From contig NZ_LMHS01000003.1 in the NCBI RefSeq assembly GCF_001428485.1, forward strand, positions 601,625-665,624: DNA of 64,000 bases, read 5' to 3'. A model generated the notes under the pieces. That model saw only the letters and a list, made by a program, of their open reading frames with translations. It ran no database searches and had not been told where the DNA came from. Position 1 is the first letter of the stretch, and every line of letters starts with the position of its first letter. Source of the DNA: Microbacterium sp. Root180 (GTDB lineage: Bacteria > Actinomycetota > Actinomycetes > Actinomycetales > Microbacteriaceae). A program made the position numbers and the translations under genes. Below are positions 35,211-44,173 of the stretch, piece by piece.

Positions 35211-35684
35211 ATGGCCTTGCCCGAGGTGTGCGTGGTGTACCTCCTACGCACGAGTGCGGAAGGTCTCGAGGTGCTCCTCGGCGACAAGCGCACCGGACTC
35301 GGCCGGGGGAAGGTCGTCGGCATCGGCGGCAAGCTCGACCCCGGCGAGAGCGCTCGCGACGCGGCTGTGCGAGAAGTGCTCGAGGAGGTCGGCGTCGCGG
35401 TAGCAGCATCCGATCTGCTCGATGCGGGTGCGATCGACTACCACTTCCCCACGAAGCCCGAGTGGTCGCAGCGATCGACCGTCTTCGTCGCACGGCGCTG
35501 GAGCGGCGACCCGGTCGAGACCGCCGAGATCACCCCGCGCTGGTACCCGCTCTCCGAGGTGCCCTACGCGCAGATGTGGGACGACGCCGTGCGCTGGCTG
35601 CCCGCCGTGCTCCGCGGCGGCAGGGTCGACGCGCGCTACACGTTCGGCCCCGACCTGTCGACGGTGGTCCTCGAGGCCAGCTGA
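35211..35684 (+). CDS. NUDIX hydrolase (8-oxo-dGTP diphosphatase type)
   Basis: 157 residues. Nudix box GIGGKLDPGESARDAAVREVLEEVG at about 38-62, matching GX5EX7REUXEEXGU. The following VAAS..LLDAGAIDYHF and the ETAEITPRWYPLSEVP strand resemble MutT/MTH1-like enzymes that clean oxidised nucleotides. It is divergent from sbcD, which suits a DNA-maintenance role. Confidence 0.93.
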   Translation: MALPEVCVVYLLRTSAEGLEVLLGDKRTGLGRGKVVGIGGKLDPGESARDAAVREVLEEVGVAVAASDLLDAGAIDYHFPTKPEWSQRSTVFVARRWSGDPVETAEITPRWYPLSEVPYAQMWDDAVRWLPAVLRGGRVDARYTFGPDLSTVVLEAS

Positions 35685-35707
35685 ACGGATGCCGCGCCGC
35701 CGTCGCC

Positions 35708-35713
35708 TACGCT
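35708..35713 (+). promoter_or_regulatory. -10 element (TACGCT), leaderless promoter of the 35720 hydrolase
   Basis: TACGCT, 6 nt, then GTG at 35720. Confidence 0.55.
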
Positions 35714-35719
35714 TCCCCT

Positions 35720-36454
35720 GTGGCCCCTGCACGCCGATTCACGTTCGCCGGAGCGACGCTGGTCGTCGAGCGCCGCGGGTCCGGGGAGCCGATCTACGTG
35801 CTGATCCACGGCATCGGCATGGGCCGCACCGTGTTCGGCGACCTCGTCGAGCACCTCGGCGGGACGGGCGAAGTCGTCTCGGTCGATCTCCCGGGATACG
35901 GGGAGGCGCCCGAGCCCGAGCGGGTGCTCACGATGGAGCGCACCGCCGACCTCGTGGGGGCCTACCTCGCGGCGAACGTGCGCGAGCCCGCCGTCGTCAT
36001 CGGCCACTCGATGGGTGCGCAGGTGGCGCTCGAGATCGCGGCGCGGCATCCGGCATCCGTCTCGAAGCTGGTCCTGGTCGGACCCACGGTCGACCCGTCC
36101 GCGCGCACTGGTCCGCGGCAGCTCGGCCGGCTGCTGCACGACCTCGCGGTCGAGAGTCCGAAGGTGATCGTGCTCGGCGCGCGGGAGTATCTCCGCGCCG
36201 GGCCGAATCTCGCGAGGAAGTTCCGCGCGATGCTCGCGCACCGCCCCGAAGACGTGCTGCCGAGGGTGAGCGCCCCCACCCTCGTGCTGCGCGGCGAGAA
36301 CGATGTCGTCGCTCCGCGCGAGTGGTGCGCGCACATGGCCGCCGCCCTCCCCGACGGCCGGCTGGCCGAGGTTCCCGGCCACGGTCACGAGACGATGATC
36401 CGGGATGCCGCTCCCGCCGCCGCGCTCATCCGGAAGTTCGTCGGAGACAACTGA
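35720..36454 (+). CDS. Alpha/beta hydrolase
   Basis: 244 residues, compact and without a large cap. LIHGIGMGRTVFGDL, DLPGYGEAPEPE, nucleophile elbow GHSMGAQVA near 97, acid RGENDVVAP near 193 and His in PGHGHETMI near 225. Substrate unknown; similar proteins include esterases and C-C hydrolases. GTG start set by the TACGCT hexamer. Confidence 0.9.
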   Translation: MAPARRFTFAGATLVVERRGSGEPIYVLIHGIGMGRTVFGDLVEHLGGTGEVVSVDLPGYGEAPEPERVLTMERTADLVGAYLAANVREPAVVIGHSMGAQVALEIAARHPASVSKLVLVGPTVDPSARTGPRQLGRLLHDLAVESPKVIVLGAREYLRAGPNLARKFRAMLAHRPEDVLPRVSAPTLVLRGENDVVAPREWCAHMAAALPDGRLAEVPGHGHETMIRDAAPAAALIRKFVGDN

Positions 36455-36553
36455 TAACTGCCTCTCTCGCGAGCATTCCTGCCACCTCCAGCGGAAGCGG
36501 CAATGTCCGACCCCCGGCGTACGTTCGAGTCATCGGAACCCACGGAGGAAACC

Positions 36554-36772
36554 ATGCTCTCGCTCGTCACCGCCGCCGAACAGCAGTACCGCCACGACAC
36601 CTGGGCCCGCGATCGCGAACTCGCGCTCCTCGCGTCGATCCGCGAACGCCGCGCCGCTGAGAAGGCCGTCGCGCCTCGCCAGACGCGCCCCAGGCGCGCC
36701 GCCTGGGCCCGCCCCATCGGGGTCCGCCTCGCCCCCGCCGAGGTCTGCACGACCACCTGCGCGGTCGCCTGA
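36554..36772 (+). CDS. Small basic hypothetical protein (72 residues)
   Basis: MLSLVTAAEQQYRHDTWARD leads into a charged amphipathic helix (RELALLASIRERRAAEKAV), an Arg-rich stretch and a C-terminal CTTTC pair. GGAGG precedes the ATG at 36554 by 7 nt, so I take this over a start at 36503. No family recognised. The Cys pair at the end could bind metal or anchor. A strong terminator follows 6 nt after the stop. Confidence 0.7.
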   Translation: MLSLVTAAEQQYRHDTWARDRELALLASIRERRAAEKAVAPRQTRPRRAAWARPIGVRLAPAEVCTTTCAVA

Positions 36773-36777
36773 CGCGT

Positions 36778-36812
36778 CGCGCCGCCCGCCCGTTCCGGGG
36801 GCGGGCGGCGCG
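36778..36812. terminator. GC-rich terminator hairpin
   Basis: 14-bp perfect stem (CGCGCCGCCCGCCC and complement) with a 7-nt loop, between convergent genes. Confidence 0.8.
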
Positions 36813-36829
36813 AATGCGGTCAGGCGGGA

Positions 36830-37369
36830 TCAGGGCTGGTCGGGCGCTGCCGCGTCGCCGGTCGAGATCTGCTGTGCGAGTTCGCGCACCTCCGCCTCCG
36901 GCAGGGAGACCCCCGACTGCTCGAGCCTCTGCGCGAGGACGTGAGCGATGCTCTCCACGGACTCGGTACCGACGTCCTGCCGCGTCTGCGCGACGATCCC
37001 TGACACCTTCTCCACCGCGGATGCGTCGTTCTGCGACATCGCGGGCAGGCGCTGCTCCTGCTCGGTCCCGAGGGCGCCGGGCTGGCGCTGGGCCTGACCT
37101 GCCGTGAGCGTCTCGCGTCCCTGGTCCTGGCCGAAGTGGTCCGTGCCGTCGCCGGAGTCCCCGTCACCGGAGCCGAGATCGCCGGAATCGACATCGCCGG
37201 AATCGACGACGCCGATGCCCACCGCCTGGTGGCTCGCCGGGTCACGCACCGGTACATCGCCGGCGGGAGCCTCGGTGGCCTGCGGCTCGTCGGGTCCCGT
37301 GGCCGCGACGTCAGGCGCCTGCGGGTCCGGCGGGGCTGTCTCGTTCTCGTTCTTCTCGTGCGTCGTCAT
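36830..37369 (-). CDS. Low-complexity acidic protein with Asp-Ser-Gly repeats
   Basis: 179 residues. 1-90 is disordered: Pro/Ala/Glu-rich, then a DSGD/GSGD repeat array (VDSGDVDSGDLGSGDGDSGD). 100-179 is a helical domain (SAVEKVSGIVAQTRQDVG, then IAHVLAQRLEQSGVSLPEAEVRELAQQIS). I do not recognise it. The ATG at 37369 overlaps the stop of the upstream acidic gene (ATGA), and GAGGAG lies in front, so translation is coupled. Confidence 0.6.
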   Translation of the reverse strand: MTTHEKNENETAPPDPQAPDVAATGPDEPQATEAPAGDVPVRDPASHQAVGIGVVDSGDVDSGDLGSGDGDSGDGTDHFGQDQGRETLTAGQAQRQPGALGTEQEQRLPAMSQNDASAVEKVSGIVAQTRQDVGTESVESIAHVLAQRLEQSGVSLPEAEVRELAQQISTGDAAAPDQP

Positions 37370-37593
37370 CACGGCTCCTCACCTCGGTCGGCGTCGGCTG
37401 CGAGATCCGGGTCGGCGCCCTGTCGTGCACTCTCGCCCTCGACGGGATCGTCGGGGCGCAGCGCGGCATCCGACAGCAGGTGATCGGAATCGAGGGACTC
37501 GGCGTTGCGCGCCTCCGCCTCCTCGTCGCCGACTTCGTCCCAGCCGCCGGGGGGATCGGCGTCGATGACGCCGTCGGGCAGATCGCGGTCCAT
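37369..37593 (-). CDS. Small acidic disordered protein (74 residues)
   Basis: MDRDLPDGVIDADPPGGWDE continuing with about a third Asp/Glu and few hydrophobic residues, so probably disordered. It is coupled to the next gene by ATGA. A similar composition is seen in the 64-residue protein at 52575-52769. Function unknown; GAGAGGA sits upstream of the ATG. Confidence 0.6.
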   Translation of the reverse strand: MDRDLPDGVIDADPPGGWDEVGDEEAEARNAESLDSDHLLSDAALRPDDPVEGESARQGADPDLAADADRGEEP

Positions 37594-37705
37594 GAATCGG
37601 TCCTCTCGTCGGACTCCAGCCTGACGCCGGATCCCGACGCGCGAGAGGGGCTTGACAGCACGGCGGTCCCGAGTGAGGGCACCGACCTCGGCGGCGACCG
37701 CCGGA

Positions 37706-38140
37706 TCAGCCGCGCGCGGGGGGAGCGCCGGCGGCTGCGGCCTGCGCGGCCCGGTCGCGGGCGACCGCGTCGCCGACCATCTGACCGCCGCTGCGCAGCA
37801 TGGCGCGCCGCCACGGGAGCATCCCCTCGATCTCGATCTGGATCGACATCGACAGCAAGGTGCGGATGAGCACGATGATGCCGAGGATCAGGGCGTCCTC
37901 GAGCGACGGCTTCGAGGTGATGGTGCGGATGAGATCGGCTGCGACCAGTACCTCGAGCCCGAGCAGGATCGCGGCGCCGAGAGTCGTGCGCAGGATCGTG
38001 AATGCGGCGGCGCCGCCCTCGTGCCGGGCCAGCGAGCGGACACCGAGGATGACCGCGATGGCGAATCCGATGATCATGGCGACCGCGCCGACGGCTTCGA
38101 AGCCGATCGCGACGGCGAGGAAGACCTCTTCGATGTGCAC
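37706..38140 (-). CDS. DUF1622 family membrane protein
   Basis: 144 residues with three hydrophobic segments: VFLAVAIGFEAVGAVAMIIGFAIAVILG, TILRTTLGAAILLGLEVLVAADLIRTI and ALILGIIVLIRTLLSMSIQIEIEG. LGLEVLVAADLIRTI followed by a Ser-rich turn is the DUF1622 signature. Function unknown. GTG at 38140 is set by TATGCT ending 6 nt upstream. Confidence 0.88.
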   Translation of the reverse strand: MHIEEVFLAVAIGFEAVGAVAMIIGFAIAVILGVRSLARHEGGAAAFTILRTTLGAAILLGLEVLVAADLIRTITSKPSLEDALILGIIVLIRTLLSMSIQIEIEGMLPWRRAMLRSGGQMVGDAVARDRAAQAAAAGAPPARG

Positions 38141-38146
38141 GCGGCC

Positions 38147-38152
38147 AGCATA
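38147..38152 (-). promoter_or_regulatory. -10 element (TATGCT), leaderless promoter of the DUF1622 gene
   Basis: Minus-strand TATGCT, 6 nt, then GTG at 38140. Confidence 0.55.
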
Positions 38153-38181
38153 GGGCGCGACGGCCCTGCGCGATGCGACCG

Positions 38182-38481
38182 CTAGGCGGAGCGGCGGTCG
38201 GCCAGGATGGCGCCGCGTCCCGGGTTGGCGGCGAACCAGTCGGCCACGTACCAGCAGACGGGGCTCACCCGGCGACCCCCCGCGTGCTCCAGCTCGGCGA
38301 CCGCGCGCTCCACGAGCTCGCCGGCATAGCCGTGGCCGCGGAACGACGGGACGGTGTAGGCGCGGGTCATCGCCACCGTGCGCCCGTCGTCGCGGTAGTC
38401 CAGCACGCTGACGAGGTCGTCGCCCCGGTGGAGGGTGTAGCGCGAGGCATCCGGTTCGTGCATGAAGCGCATCTCGGTCAC
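38182..38481 (-). CDS. GNAT family N-acetyltransferase (YidJ/GCN5-related small type)
   Basis: 99 residues, the short YjdJ-like form. Acetyl-CoA loop VPSFRGHGYAGELVERAVAE (R/Q-x-x-G-x-G/A) near 46-65 and terminal strand VSPVCWYVADWFAAN. The GTG at 38481 is chosen because TACGCT ends 6 nt upstream; internal ATGs at 38472 and 38463 are less likely. The acceptor is unknown. Its minus-strand frame runs open far upstream, but that is shadow of the glucosidase gene. Confidence 0.87.
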   Translation of the reverse strand: MTEMRFMHEPDASRYTLHRGDDLVSVLDYRDDGRTVAMTRAYTVPSFRGHGYAGELVERAVAELEHAGGRRVSPVCWYVADWFAANPGRGAILADRRSA

Positions 38482-38487
38482 CCGCAC

Positions 38488-38493
38488 AGCGTA
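38488..38493 (-). promoter_or_regulatory. -10 element (TACGCT), leaderless promoter of the small GNAT gene
   Basis: Minus-strand TACGCT, 6 nt, then GTG at 38481. This also separates the GNAT gene from the sugar operon upstream. Confidence 0.5.
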
Positions 38494-38524
38494 AGCCTGG
38501 CCGGGGACGCGCGGACGCGCGCAC

Positions 38525-38560
38525 CCGGGATGTCGCGGCCTTCGCACAGCGACATCCCGG
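38525..38560 (-). terminator. Terminator of the glycoside operon
   Basis: 12-bp perfect stem (CCGGGATGTCGC and complement) with a 12-nt loop, 7 nt after the beta-glucosidase stop. Confidence 0.8.
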
Positions 38561-38567
38561 CGCACGC

Positions 38568-40022
38568 TCAGGCGGGGAGAACCCCGGTTCGCGCGAGGCG
38601 CGAGTACCAGAGACCGCTGTCCTTCACCGTGCGCTCGAGCGTGTCGAAGTCGACGCGGACGATTCCGAACCGCTTGGCGTAGCCGTAGCCCCACTCGAAG
38701 TTGTCCAGCAGCGACCACACGAAGTAGCCGCGCAGGTCCACGCCCTGCGCGATCGCCCGGTGCGCCGCGGTGAAGTGGCGGCGCAGGTAGTCGAGTCGCT
38801 CGGGGTCGGGCACCGAGCCGTCGTCCGCGACCACGTCCGCGAATGCGGCGCCGTTCTCCGTCACCATGAGCGGCTGATCGGGGAACTCGGCCGTCAGCGC
38901 GAGCAGGAGCTCCTCGAGACCCTCCGGCGCGATGTTCCAGCCCATCTCGGTGTACGGACCCGGCTGCGCGACGAACTCGACGGCCTGGTCGCTGCCCGGC
39001 CACGCCGTGCCGCCCGCTGCGCCCTTGTGCCCGTCGTTCATCTGCTTCGGCGAGACACCATCCCACAGCTGCACGGTCGCGGTCGAGTAGTAGTTGACGC
39101 CCAGGACGTCGATCGGCTGATTGATCGCGGCGAGGTCGCCCTCGTGCACGAATGACCAGTCGGTGACGGATGCCGTGTCCTCGACGACGTCCGCCGGGTA
39201 CTCGCCCTTCAGGAGAGGGTGGGTGAAGACGCGATTCGCGAGGCCGTCGATGCGGCGCATCGCCTCGGCCGCGCCGTCGCCGACCCCGCGCAGCACGTGG
39301 AAGTTCAGCGTGATCGAGTAGTCGGGGTCGCCCGCCGATGTCGCCCGCAGCGCCTGCACGGCGCGGCCGTGCGCGAGGTTGAGGTGGTGGACCGCGGCGA
39401 GCGCGGCCGCCGGCTCGTGGCGTCCTGGCGCGTGCCCGCCCTGCCCGTAGCCGAGATAGGCCGAGCACCACGGCTCGTTCAGCGTCGTCCAGGTGTGCAC
39501 GCGGTCGCCCAGGGCGGCGCCCATCACCTCGGCGTAGCGCTCGAACGCGTCGGCGGTCGCGCGAACCGGCCAGCCGCCGGCATCCTCCAGCGTCTGCGGC
39601 AGGTCCCAGTGATAGAGCGTCGCCACGGGAAGGATGCCGCGCTCGAGCAGGCCGTCGACGAGGCGCGAGTAGAAGTCGACGCCTGCGTGGTTCACCTCGC
39701 CCGTGCCGGTCGGCATGATGCGCGGCCAGGCGATCGAGAAGCGATAGGCGCCGAGACCGAGCTCCTTCATCAGGTCGAGGTCCTCGTCGAGCCGGTGGTA
39801 GTGGTCGCAGGCCACGTCGCCGGTGTCGCCGTTCCACACCTTGCCGGGAGTCCTGCTGAAGGTGTCCCAGATCGACGGCCCGCGGCCGTCCTCGTCGGCC
39901 GCGCCCTCCACCTGGTACGACGCGGTGGCCGAGCCGAAGGTGAAGCCGGGCGGGAACACGAGGCCGGAGTCCCGGTAGTCGGGACTCCCCTGGACGACGG
40001 AGGAAGAAGTCACGGACGTCAT
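38568..40022 (-). CDS. GH1 beta-glucosidase
   Basis: 484 residues, standard GH1 length. N-terminal signature [27 protein letters not shown]; acid/base Glu in TLNEPW near 182; nucleophile Glu in VTENGAAF near 387; aglycone-site [13 protein letters not shown] near 430. No signal peptide, so it cleaves imported beta-glucosides in the cytoplasm. The ATG overlaps the alpha-xylosidase stop (ATGA). Last gene of the operon. Confidence 0.95.
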   Translation of the reverse strand: MTSVTSSSVVQGSPDYRDSGLVFPPGFTFGSATASYQVEGAADEDGRGPSIWDTFSRTPGKVWNGDTGDVACDHYHRLDEDLDLMKELGLGAYRFSIAWPRIMPTGTGEVNHAGVDFYSRLVDGLLERGILPVATLYHWDLPQTLEDAGGWPVRATADAFERYAEVMGAALGDRVHTWTTLNEPWCSAYLGYGQGGHAPGRHEPAAALAAVHHLNLAHGRAVQALRATSAGDPDYSITLNFHVLRGVGDGAAEAMRRIDGLANRVFTHPLLKGEYPADVVEDTASVTDWSFVHEGDLAAINQPIDVLGVNYYSTATVQLWDGVSPKQMNDGHKGAAGGTAWPGSDQAVEFVAQPGPYTEMGWNIAPEGLEELLLALTAEFPDQPLMVTENGAAFADVVADDGSVPDPERLDYLRRHFTAAHRAIAQGVDLRGYFVWSLLDNFEWGYGYAKRFGIVRVDFDTLERTVKDSGLWYSRLARTGVLPA

Positions 40023-42259
40023 CGTGTCACCGCCGAGAGGTCGGCCGCGAATTGTTGCGTCCGGCCGTCGGGGGTGATCACACTGACCGTGCGCGTGCCC
40101 GACCCGCCGGGGAAGACACGCAGCTCGAGACCGTCGAGGTAGTCGTAGTCCGGGCGGTCGGAACGCGCACCCCACGGGATGACCGCCCCCGGACGCACGT
40201 AGAGGGGCAGGCTGTCGAACCCGTGCGTCTCCCGGCGCCACCGTCCGCCGGTCACCGTCTCTCCCGTGAGCAGGCTGGTCCACTCGCCGTCGGGCAGGTA
40301 GAAGTCCACCTCGCCCTCTGCGGAGAACACCGGCGCGACGAGGATGTCGCCGCCGAGCATGTACTGCCGGTCGAGGTGGAGCACCGCCGGGTCGTCGGGG
40401 AACTCCAGCAGCATCGGCCGGAGGATCGGGATGCCGGTGGCCGCGGCATCCGCTCCCGCCTGGAACAGGTACGGCATGAGGTGCATCTTGAGGTGCGTGA
40501 AGCGGCGCGTGACCTCGACGGCCTCCTCGTCGAACGCCCACGGCACCCGGTAGGACCCGGAGCCGTGGAAGCGCGAGTGCGAGCCGAGCAGACCGAACGC
40601 GGTCCAGCGCTTGAAGACCGCGGCATCCGGAGTGCCCTCGAAGCCGCCGATGTCGTGGCTCCAGTGCGCGAAGCCGCTGTAGGCGAGCGACAGTCCGCCG
40701 CGAAGGGTCTCCGCCATCGACGCGAAGGTCGACGTGGAGTCACCGCCCCAGTGCACGGGCATCGTCTGCCCGCCGGCGGTGGCCGACCGTGCGAAGAGCA
40801 CCGCATCGCCCTCGCCGCGCGCCTCGACGAGCACGTCGTGCACGGCCGCGTTGTAAAGCTGCGTGTAGAGGTTGTGCATGCGCAGCGGGTCCGAGCCGTC
40901 CGCCCACTCGACGTCGACGGGGATCCGCTCGCCGAAGTCGGTCTTGAAGCAGTCCACGCCCTGGTCGATCAGCCGCCGCAGGTGCCCCTGGTACCACGCC
41001 GTCGCGTCGGGGTTCGTGAAGTCGACGAGCCCCATGCCGGCCTGCCACAGGTCCCACTGCCACACCGAGCCGTCGGCGCGCTTCACGAGGAAGCCCTGGT
41101 CGGCGGCCTCGCGGAACAGCGGCGAGCGCTGGCCGATGTACGGGTTGATCCACACGCAGACCCGCAGATCCTTCTCGTGCAGGCGCGCGAGCATGCCGTC
41201 GGGGTCGGGGAAGGTGCGCGGGTCCCACTCGAAGTCGCACCAGTTGAACTCGCGCATCCAGAAGCAGTCGAAGTGGAAGACCGAGATCGGCAGATCGCGC
41301 GCGGCCATCTCGTCGATGAACGACGTCACCGTCGCCTCGTCGTAGTCCGTCGTGAACGACGTCGACAGCCACAGCCCGTACGACCAGGCCGGAACGATCG
41401 GCGGGCGTCCGGTGAGCGCGGTGTAGCGCGTGAGCACGTCCTTCGGGGTCGGGCCGTCGATCACGAAGTACTCGAGCACCTCGCCAGGCACCGAGAACTG
41501 CACGCGCTCGACCGCCTCGGAGCCGATCTCGAACGACACGTGGCCGGGGTCGTTGACGAGCACGCCGTAGCCGCGGCTGGACAGGTAGAAGGGCACGCTC
41601 TTGTAGGCCTGCTCACTCGACGTGCCGCCATCGGCGTTCCAGATGTCGACGGTCTGACCGTTCTTCACGACCGGACCGAACCGCTCGCCCAGTCCGTAGA
41701 CCACCTCGCCCACGCCGAGATCCAGCTGCTCGTGCACGAACACGCGCTCCTCGGGGGCGGGCGAGGCGCCGCGCGCGTTGCCGACGATTCCCGTCTCGAC
41801 CTGGGCGTCGGCGGCGAGGCGCACGTATCCCTCGGCCTTGTGCCCGCTCGAGGTGAGGACCCGTCCCTCGTGCTCGAACGACAGCGACCACGGCGATCCG
41901 GCCGCGACCCGGGCGGTCAGCCCGCCGGTCGCGAGCACCCCGCCGTCGGAGGTGACGGATGCCGCCGCGCCCGCACCGCCCGCGACGGCACCTGGCAGTC
42001 CGAAGCCGCCGTGCCACGTGCCGCCCTCGTGGTGGGCGATGCGCACGCGCACCACGCCTTCGAGCGGCGACGAGAGCGTCACGGTGAGGACGGGCCGGTT
42101 GAGGGTGTCGCCGCGCTTGGCGATGACCCCCGTCGGCGCCGTGACCACGAGTCCGGGGCCGTCGGGCGTCGCGTCGGTCTCCCAGACGTCGTACGCCTCC
42201 TGGGCGTACAGGGCGGTGACTCCGGGCCGGAGCTGCCAGAACCCATCGGTGAACTTCAT
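40019..42259 (-). CDS. yicI: GH31 alpha-xylosidase, YicI-like
   Basis: 746 residues. Nucleophile Asp in [10 protein letters not shown] near 440 (the KTDFGE form marks YicI-type alpha-xylosidases rather than alpha-glucosidases), acid/base Asp in WGGDST near 505, and [53 protein letters not shown] earlier, which shapes the xylose pocket. No signal peptide. With GH1 downstream it fits intracellular processing of isoprimeverose or xyloglucan fragments. Its start overlaps the permease stop by 1 nt (TAATG). Confidence 0.93.
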   Translation of the reverse strand: MKFTDGFWQLRPGVTALYAQEAYDVWETDATPDGPGLVVTAPTGVIAKRGDTLNRPVLTVTLSSPLEGVVRVRIAHHEGGTWHGGFGLPGAVAGGAGAAASVTSDGGVLATGGLTARVAAGSPWSLSFEHEGRVLTSSGHKAEGYVRLAADAQVETGIVGNARGASPAPEERVFVHEQLDLGVGEVVYGLGERFGPVVKNGQTVDIWNADGGTSSEQAYKSVPFYLSSRGYGVLVNDPGHVSFEIGSEAVERVQFSVPGEVLEYFVIDGPTPKDVLTRYTALTGRPPIVPAWSYGLWLSTSFTTDYDEATVTSFIDEMAARDLPISVFHFDCFWMREFNWCDFEWDPRTFPDPDGMLARLHEKDLRVCVWINPYIGQRSPLFREAADQGFLVKRADGSVWQWDLWQAGMGLVDFTNPDATAWYQGHLRRLIDQGVDCFKTDFGERIPVDVEWADGSDPLRMHNLYTQLYNAAVHDVLVEARGEGDAVLFARSATAGGQTMPVHWGGDSTSTFASMAETLRGGLSLAYSGFAHWSHDIGGFEGTPDAAVFKRWTAFGLLGSHSRFHGSGSYRVPWAFDEEAVEVTRRFTHLKMHLMPYLFQAGADAAATGIPILRPMLLEFPDDPAVLHLDRQYMLGGDILVAPVFSAEGEVDFYLPDGEWTSLLTGETVTGGRWRRETHGFDSLPLYVRPGAVIPWGARSDRPDYDYLDGLELRVFPGGSGTRTVSVITPDGRTQQFAADLSAVTR

Positions 42260-43146
42260 TACTTGACTGCTCCTGCCGTGATGCCGCGCGTGAGCGTGCG
42301 CTGGAAGATGAGGAAGAAGATGATCGTCGGGATGATGCTCAGCAGCGCCGCTCCCGCCGTCGTGGTGACGTCCATGAGCCGATCTCCGGTCAGCACGCTG
42401 ACCGCGACCGGGACGGTCTGGCTCGCGTTCGACGGCAGGAACGTGAGCGGGATGAGGAACTCGTTCCACGTCCAGATGAAGAAGAAGATGAGCAGCACCG
42501 AGAGCGTCGGTCGCGTGATCGGGAAGACGACCCGCCACAGGATCTGCCAGCGGGTGGCGCCGTCGATCGACGCGGCCTCGAGCACCTCCTTGGGGAAGGT
42601 GCCGAGCACGGACGCGAGGAGGTAGGTGCCGAACGCCGCCTGGATCACCGTGAAGACGATGATGACCGACCACACGCTGTCGTAGAGACCCACCGACTTG
42701 AACATGTAGTACAGCGGGTAGAGCAGCGCCTCCTGGGGCAGCAGGTTCGCCATCAGGAAGAGCAGGACGATCCACGAGCGTCCGCGGACACGTCCGATGC
42801 CGATCGCGAAGGCGTTGAGCAGTGAGATGACCACCGCGAGCACGGCGACCACGCCCGAGATGAAGATCGAGTTCCAGACCTTCTGCGGGAAGTTCACGCG
42901 CTCCCAGAAGGCCTGGATGCCCGTGAAGTCGATCGCCTGCGGCAGCGCGAACGGACCGGATGTCGCGTAGTCGACGGGCGTCTTGAAGGCGTTGACGAGG
43001 ATCAGGTAGAAGGGCACCATCACGACAAGAGCGCCGAGGATGACGGCGACGAACAGCAGCCAGTCGATCGCGCGCTTCTTCGTCATGCCGCCGCGTGGGC
43101 GCACGCGGGTCTTGCCCTGCGTGATGATCGCGGTCGTGGCAGCCAT
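42259..43146 (-). CDS. Carbohydrate ABC transporter permease (MalG-like)
   Basis: 295 residues, about six membrane helices. The EAA loop is EAASIDGATRWQILWRVVFPITRP near 205-228, where the ATPase docks. Starts 1 nt inside the TGA of the upstream permease (ATGA) and its own stop overlaps the yicI start. Partner permease and binding protein are upstream; the ATPase is not encoded here and is probably a shared MsmK/MsiK-type subunit. Confidence 0.95.
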   Translation of the reverse strand: MAATTAIITQGKTRVRPRGGMTKKRAIDWLLFVAVILGALVVMVPFYLILVNAFKTPVDYATSGPFALPQAIDFTGIQAFWERVNFPQKVWNSIFISGVVAVLAVVISLLNAFAIGIGRVRGRSWIVLLFLMANLLPQEALLYPLYYMFKSVGLYDSVWSVIIVFTVIQAAFGTYLLASVLGTFPKEVLEAASIDGATRWQILWRVVFPITRPTLSVLLIFFFIWTWNEFLIPLTFLPSNASQTVPVAVSVLTGDRLMDVTTTAGAALLSIIPTIIFFLIFQRTLTRGITAGAVK

Positions 43147-44117
43147 CAGAGTCCCGCCCTTTCCTTGCGCTCCATCGAGTTCTGCACCCGGATGAAGATG
43201 ATGGAGACCACCACGACGAGGATCGTGAGGACCGTGGCGATGGTCGCGCCGTAGCCGATGTTCCGCTTCGTGAAGAACTCGGTGTACGCGTAGTAGGCGG
43301 GCACGAGCGTCGCGCCGGCGGGACCGCCCTGCGTGATGATGTACACCGGTCCGAAGACCTTGAGAGCCGCGATGGTGCACGTGAGCGTCACGACGAAGAT
43401 CTCGGGCCTGATGATGCTCATCGTGATCGCGGAGAACCGCTGGAACCAGTTCGCACCGTCGAGCTCGGCCGCCTCGTAGAGCTCGGGGTCGACCCGCTGG
43501 AGCGCGGCCATGAAGACGACGATGGGGTAGCCGAGCTGGACCCACACGAGGACCCCCATGAGCACGAGCAGAGCGGACGGCATCTGCCCCAGCCAGTCGT
43601 AGGCGGGGATGCCGAACACCGCGAGTATCTGGTTCACGGACCCCGTCGCGCCCGGCCGGAACATCCAGCCGATCACGATGCCGGCGACGGCGATGGGGAG
43701 GATCTGGGGGAGGTAGTAGGTGGCCCGCAGGAAGCTGCCGACCTTGCCGCCGAACTTGCGGCCGACGACGTCGAAGAGGAGGGCCGCGACGATGAGGCCG
43801 ACCGTCGTCGGGATCACGACCATCGCGAGGACCATCCAGACGGAGTTCGTGAAGGAGGTCCAGAAGTCTTCGTCGGTGAAGATCTTGACCCAGTTCTCGA
43901 GGCCGATGAACTCGGGGGTCCGGACGCCGCGCCACTTCGTGAACGTCAGATAGACGTTGAAGATGAGCGGGATGATGACGATGACCAGGAGGAGGACGAA
44001 CCCCGGAAGGAGATAGAGCCAGTACCCTGCTGTGCCGCCCTTGCGCTGCGGGATCGAGGGCTGTTCGGGGGGAAGCTTCGTGCGCGCGCCGCGTTCGGCG
44101 CGGGTGAGGACAGACAT
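43146..44117 (-). CDS. Carbohydrate ABC transporter permease (MalF-like)
   Basis: 323 residues. First helix LYLLPGFVLLLVIVIIPLIFN; EAA loop EAAELDGANWFQRFSAITMSIIRP near 228-251; last helix TILVVVVSIIFI. It forms the channel with the 42259-43146 permease. Located after the binding-protein gene behind an intercistronic hairpin. Confidence 0.95.
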   Translation of the reverse strand: MSVLTRAERGARTKLPPEQPSIPQRKGGTAGYWLYLLPGFVLLLVIVIIPLIFNVYLTFTKWRGVRTPEFIGLENWVKIFTDEDFWTSFTNSVWMVLAMVVIPTTVGLIVAALLFDVVGRKFGGKVGSFLRATYYLPQILPIAVAGIVIGWMFRPGATGSVNQILAVFGIPAYDWLGQMPSALLVLMGVLVWVQLGYPIVVFMAALQRVDPELYEAAELDGANWFQRFSAITMSIIRPEIFVVTLTCTIAALKVFGPVYIITQGGPAGATLVPAYYAYTEFFTKRNIGYGATIATVLTILVVVVSIIFIRVQNSMERKERAGL

Positions 44118-44135
44118 GGTGCGACTCCTTGTGAG

Positions 44136-44167
44136 GGCGGTGGGTGGCGTCGCCGCCACCCACCGCC
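44136..44167 (-). terminator. Intercistronic hairpin after the sugar-binding protein gene
   Basis: 14-bp perfect stem (GGCGGTGGGTGGCG and complement) with a TCGC loop, 7 nt after the binding-protein stop and 19 nt before the permease start. Such hairpins in ABC operons usually stop part of the transcription or protect the upstream mRNA, leaving more binding protein than permease. Confidence 0.75.
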
Positions 44168-44173
44168 GATCGA

